This document shows, piece after piece, positions 42,618 to 48,369 of a stretch of 48,369 nt of DNA (its first letter is position 1; each line of letters opens with the position of its first letter). Below the pieces are notes generated by a model. It was given only the letters and a program-made list of their open reading frames with translations. It did not search any database and was not told the DNA's origin. The position numbers and the translations under genes are program-made. This stretch comes from CAYYVJ01 sp964475115 (GTDB lineage Bacteria > Bacillota > Clostridia > Lachnospirales > Lachnospiraceae), in NCBI GenBank assembly GCA_964475115.1, contig CAYYVJ010000005.1, positions 1-48,369 of the forward strand, read 5' to 3'.

Positions 42618-42692
42618 AAAACAGAATTACCCTAACATACAAAATGAGTAATTCTTCCTTCCCTTTCACAACAACTATCCAATACAAACAGT

Positions 42693-43383
42693 TTACTGAA
42701 TACTATTTTGCTTTTTACTTACTTCTATCATATCCTCTGTAGAATTCATTGCACCGCAATAACATCCTTTTCCATAGTTAATCTTATTTTCATTGTTTAA
42801 TAAAATATCAATTTTTGACTTAATATAGAGGAAAGGTGAAGAGAAACCTTCATGTATATCTATAGTCCCATTATTAATAACACCATTAGAGCTGACAGCT
42901 GGAGACTCCCACGTATCTACTATTTCTTCGCTTGATTCACCAACATCAAACGTCCACTTTCCTACTGGATACTCTATGATTTTATTCGTATTAAGGGTAA
43001 TCTTTACTCCTGATGTTTCAAAAGCACCAGTCGCTTTAGCCGTATAATTCAAAGTTATTGCATATGCCGAATAATCCTTGTTAAAATCCTCAAGATTCGC
43101 TACTGTAAAACTATTAATTACAACTTCATTGCCTATATCCAAAAAAGTAATATCAGTTACATCATCCACCCCAAAAGGCTTTTTGTCAAAAAACGATGTA
43201 ATAGCAATATAATTTTCAGTATTTGCTTCTGTAGCTATATAGGCATCCATCCACGCAAAAAAACCATAATCTCTCTTAGCATTACTTTTGTTCATTTTCT
43301 AAAGTACTATACTCAAGCTGATTAGTATCAGCAACATAAGCATCAGCGCTATCCTTGGTTTCTTATTTGTCCTATTATCCATA
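42693..43383 (-). pseudogene. Exported protein of unknown function, signal peptide separated by an in-frame TAG
   Basis: From ATG 43381-43383 the frame reads MDNRTNKKPRIALMLM then LLILISLSIVL, a good signal anchor, followed by TAG, then KMNKSNAKRDYGFFAWMDAY and about 190 more residues in the same frame. The body is acidic and beta-rich (NKDYSAYAITLNYTAKATGA, SSNGVINNGTIDIHEG) and unrecognised. A cytoplasmic 200-residue product could start at 43295, but the preceding signal sequence shows the original protein was exported. The ATG overlaps the upstream small membrane gene. Confidence 0.6.
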
Positions 43384-43626
43384 TCTTATTCCCTTCTTTT
43401 TCAAATACTTAACAGACGGTACAACAGTTAAAATTAATAGAATTAAAACAAATACGATAATCCGAATAAAATCAGTGATTCTAATTAGCTCCCATAGATT
43501 GTTCGCTTTAAAGCGAGCAGAAGTCTGTACAAAAATTAGTATAAACGGTATTGAAAAAACGCTGCCAATGCAGCCAATTATCCTCATCTGGATAACCCAT
43601 ATTTCTCCTAATTGTTTTATACTCAT
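43375..43626 (-). CDS. Small membrane protein of unknown function
   Basis: 83 residues with two predicted membrane segments (VIQMRIIGCIGSVFSIPFIL and IIVFVLILLILTVVPSV) and a basic C-terminus (KYLKKKGIRYG). I do not recognise it. Its end overlaps the start of the broken exported-protein gene. A GGG-ATG context gives no clear ribosome binding site, so it may itself be a remnant of a longer gene. Confidence 0.4.
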   Translation of the reverse strand: MSIKQLGEIWVIQMRIIGCIGSVFSIPFILIFVQTSARFKANNLWELIRITDFIRIIVFVLILLILTVVPSVKYLKKKGIRYG

Positions 43627-43635
43627 CCCATTAAT

Positions 43636-43740
43636 TCACAATAAAGAATATTTTGTTAACTTAGTTTTTATCAGCACCTGGCATGAAATGCTTATAACAG
43701 TTACAGATATTACTAAGATAGATAAGTAGTTTTTAATTCC
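43636..43740 (-). pseudogene. Possible lipoprotein signal-peptide remnant
   Basis: Minus-strand frame: KNYLSILVISVTVISISCQV then LIKTKLTKYSLL and a stop. A hydrophobic stretch ends in a lipobox-like SISC, but there is no start codon in frame (a GTG just upstream is one base out of frame) and no mature domain. It fits the pattern of decay in this region. Confidence 0.3.
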
Positions 43741-43745
43741 ACTCT

Positions 43746-44741
43746 TTACTCCCCTAAATACTTATCATACACCTCATAAAACCCTACACTTTTTACTGTT
43801 TCATAATCCGAAAAATGAATACTATCCCAGAGTTCATCATTAAACTCAGAAGGTAATGTTTTTATGAAACTGGAATAGACCTGATTAAATTCCGCCGCTT
43901 TTCTCTTATTGGACACTTGGATTTTGTTTAGCCTCGTCCGTTCCACATCATAATCATTGATACATTTTATAATATGATATCCAGAATCTGTTTCAATGAT
44001 TTCACTAATTTCACCTGTTGCTAATCTAAAGGCTATTTCTTCCAATTCACTGGCCTTATCATCACTACGGGCAATGGAATACTCAATCTGACTATCTTCT
44101 GTATACTTTTCTGCTATAGTATAAAAGTCTGCACCTTCCTTAAGGACTTCTTCGTAGATAGACTCGATTTTTTCTAAGGATTTAATAAAGATATGTTGTA
44201 CCACAATAACCTTTGCTTCTGAATCACTAATTTCTTCATTTGCACCTTTTGTTAATTCCTCATAAAGCGTATAGGAAAGGGCATAGTCGGAATACATTTT
44301 TATAACATCTTCTAAAGTCAGGTTCATAGCCTCTATTTCTGCTACTGATAACGTCTCATAATATTCTTTGGCAGCAGTTTCTATTAAAGAATTGGTTTCA
44401 TTAGATATAGCAACTCCTTGTTCCTTGGCTAGTAATGTCATACTTTTTAATCCTGCCAATTGACTTTTCACATTGTCTTTGACATAGGTCTCTAAGGGCA
44501 CTCCGTCCACTTCCTGTTCCCAGATCTGCGAAGTAAACGCTGTTTCATACTGATTTTTAGCTGTTAATAAAAAAAGTAAAGATTCAGATAGGGTATATTT
44601 AGAACCGTCTATTTTTAACACTTCATCACTACTTAAACCTGTTGTAAAAACAAGTTCTGTTTTACCAATATTTAAACATCCTACTGATACTGCTATAAGT
44701 ACCAATAAAATGAAAGCTGTTTTAATAATTCTTCTACTCAT
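43746..44741 (-). CDS. PrsA-like lipoprotein foldase (parvulin-type peptidyl-prolyl isomerase)
   Basis: About 331 residues. Signal peptide with lipobox AVSVGC (Cys22), then a SurA/PrsA-like helical chaperone part, then a PpiC parvulin domain (about 180-270: VVQHIFIKS, ADFYTIAEKYTEDS, FRLATGEISEIIETDSGYHI, IKCI). It would fold exported proteins outside the membrane. Start: ATG at 44739-44741, overlapping the sbcC stop by 8 bp, with GGAAGTGAG upstream; a GTG six codons earlier lies in that box. Confidence 0.85.
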   Translation of the reverse strand: MSRRIIKTAFILLVLIAVSVGCLNIGKTELVFTTGLSSDEVLKIDGSKYTLSESLLFLLTAKNQYETAFTSQIWEQEVDGVPLETYVKDNVKSQLAGLKSMTLLAKEQGVAISNETNSLIETAAKEYYETLSVAEIEAMNLTLEDVIKMYSDYALSYTLYEELTKGANEEISDSEAKVIVVQHIFIKSLEKIESIYEEVLKEGADFYTIAEKYTEDSQIEYSIARSDDKASELEEIAFRLATGEISEIIETDSGYHIIKCINDYDVERTRLNKIQVSNKRKAAEFNQVYSSFIKTLPSEFNDELWDSIHFSDYETVKSVGFYEVYDKYLGE

Positions 44742-47481
44742 TTCTAATCTCACTTCCACTGTTGGTTTTAATTATATTTATCTGGTTATCAATTCTTTCT
44801 TTTAATCCATCCACATGAGAAATAATCCCAATAAAACGATTTCTTTTCGTCAAATTAGTAAGGGCATCCATCGCTTGATCTAAGGATTGTGCATCTAAGG
44901 CTCCAAACCCTTCATCAATAAATAGAGTATCAATTTCAATTCCACCCGCATTGTTCTGTATTACATCAGACATACCAAGTGCAAGTGATAGAGAGGCTTT
45001 AAAAGATTCTCCACCAGACAGAGATTTCACCGAACGTTTTTTACCTGTATAGTAGTCCATTACCTCGATTTCCAGACTATCTTTTGTCCGGGCATCTCCC
45101 ACTCCCTCTATACGATATAATTCATATCTTCCGTTGGTCATTGGCTCCAGCCTTAAATTAGCTGCTCTTAGAATATCATCAAAATAAGAGCCTAAAACAT
45201 ATTGCTCAAAAATCAATCTTTTATTGTTGTTTCCTTTTAATGCCTTCTCCACGTCTCCTACAATTCCATATTCTTCATCTAACTTACTTTTAGTTCCTAT
45301 TTTTTCATCAATTGAAGTTAATGCTCGTTTGTTAGCAGTTATGGTAGATTTTAACTGCTCTGCCTTAGAAGTAGCTATATTCTTATCTTTCTCTAAGTTT
45401 AATAAATTAGCTTTAAGAACAACAATATCTTTATCCTTCCATTGCCTCTTCAAGGCTTCTATCTCACCTTTGGAGTTCTCCAAAATTGCCTTTTTGCTTT
45501 CATACTGAATCTTAAGGGAATCCTTCTTTTCAGTTAAATCATTCCATGTCTTAGTCATTACTGTAATACTTTGATTTACTTTTGTTAAAATATTTTGAAC
45601 ATCTTGGCGATTTTCATAATGCTTTGGTAATTTCTCTTTTAAACTTTTTTCTTTTCCTAAAGAAATGTACCATTGTTGTTCTAATTCTTTTAAAGCTTCA
45701 CTTTCTAAAGTATAAGTTTTAGACCATTTTTCTAAATTTTCCTGACTTAACTCCAAGTCTTTTACAAACTGTCCCTGTTCTATTTTACGTTTCTCTTCTC
45801 TTTGTCTCTCTGTATACAATTCTTCTAATTGCTTTTCATATTTGCTTATAATTTCAGGGAGTAGGATAACATCTTTAATAGAAGCCAGAGATAATGCCTG
45901 AGAAAATGTTTTATTAAGCTGTTCCAACTGCCCATTTACGATTGCAGCTTCCTGATGTATCCCATTTAATTTATGTTGTGCTTCTTTGTATTTGACTTCT
46001 TTGTTTTTTAACTGCTCTTCATTTAAAGAGCCCTCTTTTAATTCTGCTTTCCTAGGGTGATGCGTTGAGCCGCATACAGGGCATGCTTCACCTTCTACTA
46101 GATTAGTAGCCAAAATTCCTGCTGCCATTCTTCTATATGAATCCTGTGCTTCTTCTAGTTCTCTTCCCAGTTCTTTTACTCTTTTATCTTCCTCTAAAAA
46201 TGTTTCCTGCTTTTTTACTAAGTTGGCTTGAACACTTTGAATTTCTTTTTCTTTTTTCTTTATATCATGTAGCTTTTCTAAATAACTTTCTAATTTTAAA
46301 ATAGAAACAGTAAGTCCGGAAATTTTAGTTTCCACACCCTCATACTCCATCAATTTTTTCCTAATTACTATTAGCTTTTCATTCTCTTCTTCTTTTTGCT
46401 TTAAGATTTTATCTACTTTTTCTTTCGTTTCATTCTGTAATCTTTCAAATCTTTTGGATTCTAAAATCACCTTTTCATATTCATCAAAAGCAATTATAAA
46501 TTGATTTAATTCATTCAGCTGATTTTTTAGCTTTTCTATTTCATTTGGATAATCTTTTACTACTTCAATTGCTTGTATGCTTTCTTTATAATTTTCATCT
46601 ATAACTTTAAGATCTGTTTCAGTCTTTTCAAAAGACTTTATCATTCCATCAATACGATTACCTAATTCTAACTCTTTTACTTCTGTCTTTATTTTTTCTT
46701 CAAGTAAAGTTATTTCTTTTTTTAGAGCTTCATATGATTTTCCCGTTTCCTCAAGGGCTTCATTTCCCATTTTCACTAACTTGCCATAGTTTAAATTTTT
46801 ATTGGATAATAAATGCTCCCACTCTTCATACCCACTCATGTCCATGGTTTTAAAGCTTTCATCAATTCTACTCTTTAGATCATTTATTTGATTAACTAAA
46901 GTTTTAGATTGCTCTATTACTATTTTTGTAATCTCATCATAGATACTTGTATTGAAAATATTTCGAAAAACCTGCGTTCTTTCTTTTGAATTAGCATGAA
47001 GTAGCTTTAAAAATTCTCCTTGCGCTATCATTACGATTTGTTTAAACTGTCCATAATTAACACGAAGTATCTCCTGGATTCTCTCCGTTACTTCTCTACT
47101 ACCTGTGGCTATTAATTCACCATTCTTTTTTAGTTCACCATTTTCAGACTCGGCTATAAAGCCCTCGCCTCTTTTTTTAGGTCTTTCATATTTAGGGCTT
47201 CTTGCTATTTCATAGAATTCTCCCTGGTGAGTAAAATGAAGTTCCGCATAAGTTTGTCTATCTGCAGCTGAGAAATCACTTCTTAGACTGTCTTTTTCTC
47301 TTATTTCTCCACTAACCTCCCCAAACAGAGCAAAGGTAATACCATCAAAAAGAGTTGTTTTCCCTGCTCCTGTTGGTCCAGTAATCAAGAAGATTCCTTT
47401 TTTACCGATGGCCTCAAAATCTACAACTGCTTCTTTTGCATAGGGCCCCCATGCACTTAGTTTTAAATAGGTTGGCTTCAT
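44734..47481 (-). CDS. sbcC: Exonuclease SbcCD subunit C (SMC-like ATPase)
   Basis: 915 residues. Walker A ITGPTGAGKTTLFDGITFAL near residue 38, long coiled coils from about 175 to 430 and 500 to 740, the zinc-hook CPVCG near residue 467 between them, ABC signature SLSGGESFKASLSLALG near 823, and Walker B IDTLFIDEGFGALD near 857. With SbcD it opens hairpins and double-strand breaks, cutting long palindromes. It is 3 bp from sbcD, and a lipoprotein gene overlaps its end. Confidence 0.96.
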   Translation of the reverse strand: MKPTYLKLSAWGPYAKEAVVDFEAIGKKGIFLITGPTGAGKTTLFDGITFALFGEVSGEIREKDSLRSDFSAADRQTYAELHFTHQGEFYEIARSPKYERPKKRGEGFIAESENGELKKNGELIATGSREVTERIQEILRVNYGQFKQIVMIAQGEFLKLLHANSKERTQVFRNIFNTSIYDEITKIVIEQSKTLVNQINDLKSRIDESFKTMDMSGYEEWEHLLSNKNLNYGKLVKMGNEALEETGKSYEALKKEITLLEEKIKTEVKELELGNRIDGMIKSFEKTETDLKVIDENYKESIQAIEVVKDYPNEIEKLKNQLNELNQFIIAFDEYEKVILESKRFERLQNETKEKVDKILKQKEEENEKLIVIRKKLMEYEGVETKISGLTVSILKLESYLEKLHDIKKKEKEIQSVQANLVKKQETFLEEDKRVKELGRELEEAQDSYRRMAAGILATNLVEGEACPVCGSTHHPRKAELKEGSLNEEQLKNKEVKYKEAQHKLNGIHQEAAIVNGQLEQLNKTFSQALSLASIKDVILLPEIISKYEKQLEELYTERQREEKRKIEQGQFVKDLELSQENLEKWSKTYTLESEALKELEQQWYISLGKEKSLKEKLPKHYENRQDVQNILTKVNQSITVMTKTWNDLTEKKDSLKIQYESKKAILENSKGEIEALKRQWKDKDIVVLKANLLNLEKDKNIATSKAEQLKSTITANKRALTSIDEKIGTKSKLDEEYGIVGDVEKALKGNNNKRLIFEQYVLGSYFDDILRAANLRLEPMTNGRYELYRIEGVGDARTKDSLEIEVMDYYTGKKRSVKSLSGGESFKASLSLALGMSDVIQNNAGGIEIDTLFIDEGFGALDAQSLDQAMDALTNLTKRNRFIGIISHVDGLKERIDNQINIIKTNSGSEIRNE

Positions 47482-47484
47482 ATC

Positions 47485-48369
47485 TTATACCTCACCAGCT
47501 TTCCCCATTGCATCTATCATAACCTGTTTTCTAGGTTCATCTACATTACGGTCCGTTACTAATTCAAAAAAATCCTCAAATAATTCTAAGGTTGTCTTAT
47601 TTTTCAATCTAGAGGATGACTCTTTATCTACTTCAGTCTGTGTTACATTCTTTTCGATAATAATCTGCATAATATTAGGATAAACACTTCTTAGCGTTCC
47701 TATAGGATCAATAAGTTCTTCGTCATTCGTTAAAGTTACAGAAATATAATCCTCCACATCCCCTAATGAATAAACTTCCTCTTTTATTAAATCCAATAGC
47801 TTTCCTTTTATTTTCCTCATATCATGCAAAGGAGAAAGTTGTCTTTTTGTGACCTTAATTTCTCCTTTTTCTTTTAGCTCTACTATGTTTACTGCCTTAA
47901 TATGGCTTACTTCTGAAAAAGAATATTTAATGGGAGATCCAGCATAATACACATGCTTTCCAGCAATTTTTTGTGGTCTATGAATATGCCCTAGAGCCGT
48001 ATAATCGAAGTTTTCAAAGTTGCTTACATCTACATTATCAGCCCCACCTACCCGAAGTTGTGTCTCTGAATCTGATAGTTCTGGCTCTTTTCCACCATTG
48101 GTTACAAAATGATGTCCTACTAGTATATTTCTCGCATTAAGATTAATACTAGTATCCTCAAGTATTACTTGGACCATCATATCATAGGAATCGATTGGCT
48201 TTTGATAGAATTCTCTTACTAACTGTGGTTTCACATAAGGCATCAGATAAATGAAAACTTGTCCAAATTCATCTTCCATTTCCACTTTTTTTAAATCTCC
48301 CTGAAAGGTAGCTGCCAAAAATAGTCCCTTATCTTCTAAGAGACTATTTACAAAAGATAGTCGTTCTGA
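47485..48369 (-). CDS. sbcD: Exonuclease SbcCD subunit D, C-terminal part (cut by window edge)
   Basis: The frame is open to the end of the window (SERLSFVNSLLEDKGLFLAA before AATFQGDLKKV), so the 5' end is outside. Mre11-type phosphoesterase motifs in the visible part: ILVGHHFV (metal His pair) and YTALGHIHRPQ (GHxH), followed by YYAGSPIKYSFSE, then the C-terminal capping domain. The N-terminal DxH motif is not in the window. It pairs with sbcC, 3 bp downstream. Confidence 0.94.
   Translation of the reverse strand, partial: SERLSFVNSLLEDKGLFLAATFQGDLKKVEMEDEFGQVFIYLMPYVKPQLVREFYQKPIDSYDMMVQVILEDTSINLNARNILVGHHFVTNGGKEPELSDSETQLRVGGADNVDVSNFENFDYTALGHIHRPQKIAGKHVYYAGSPIKYSFSEVSHIKAVNIVELKEKGEIKVTKRQLSPLHDMRKIKGKLLDLIKEEVYSLGDVEDYISVTLTNDEELIDPIGTLRSVYPNIMQIIIEKNVTQTEVDKESSSRLKNKTTLELFEDFFELVTDRNVDEPRKQVMIDAMGKAGEV

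Noticed and set aside
43355..43729. A 124-codon plus-strand frame.
   Set aside because: It is antisense to the small membrane gene and the broken exported-protein start, with no recognisable domain and no ribosome binding site.
1..48369. CRISPR array, rRNA genes, prophage or conjugative modules.
   Set aside because: No regularly spaced repeats, no rRNA-like conserved stretches and no capsid, tail, relaxase or type IV secretion genes were seen. The only integrative unit recognised is the 2.4-kb recombinase element.

Overview
The window is low-GC DNA, dense with short intergenic gaps and strong GGAGG-type ribosome binding sites. It reads as the chromosome of an anaerobic Clostridia member, most likely a Lachnospiraceae-type plant-polysaccharide degrader. 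This is inferred from gene content: diaminopimelate-type murein genes, the TepA-YlzJ-FtsK/SpoIIIE neighbourhood known from endospore formers, a Lachnospiraceae-type hypothetical family (DUF5721), an agr-type quorum-sensing cluster, and cytoplasmic GH28/GH78 pectin enzymes. I cannot name the species.

Region 1 (1-18872, all minus strand) is housekeeping. Read in the direction of transcription it runs tepA, ylzJ, uppP, ftsK/spoIIIE, a Cys/Met-metabolism PLP enzyme, dapF, a first murE, murF, a second murE-like gene, priA, def, fmt, a zinc protease, rsmB, rlmN, stp and prkC (cut by the window edge). Wall-precursor synthesis, replication restart, N-formyl-Met initiation and processing, rRNA methylation and the PASTA-kinase/phosphatase switch are stacked with many 1-8 bp overlaps. 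The two MurE paralogues either side of MurF are unusual. Hairpin-rich intergenic DNA lies on both sides of the first murE.

Region 2 (18944-26142) holds an M16 peptidase-asnA-soluble hybrid kinase operon with a clear promoter and terminator. It also holds a catalase fragment (pseudogene), an FMN reductase, a divergent superoxide dismutase, a tRNA-Thr(CGT) that shares a 44-bp palindromic terminator with sod, and an NrnA-like DHH phosphoesterase.

Region 3 (26278-30482) is the most striking. An ABC-transporter ATPase gene of the nitrate/sulfonate/taurine class is split by a compact 2,394-bp element. The element carries only a large serine recombinase and a phosphate-binding lipoprotein (PstS) with its own PhoP-box-like promoter. 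Joining the two flanks at a shared CCCC(N)GAAA core restores the ATPase reading frame exactly, so excision should give a functional transporter gene. The permease gene follows, then a remnant of an MFS transporter.

Region 4 (30511-40089) contains degV, an M18 aminopeptidase, a DUF5721-like gene, htpG with a CIRCE operator and sigma-A promoter, a large inverted repeat between convergent genes, and a translationally coupled GH28-GH78 pair without signal peptides (intracellular pectin/rhamnogalacturonan oligomer breakdown).

Region 5 (40342-43745) is a gene graveyard: a complete agr locus in the order agrA-agrC-agrD-agrB in which every gene is damaged, followed upstream by broken exported or membrane genes. 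Region 6 (43746-48369) is sbcD (partial), sbcC and an overlapping PrsA-like lipoprotein foldase.
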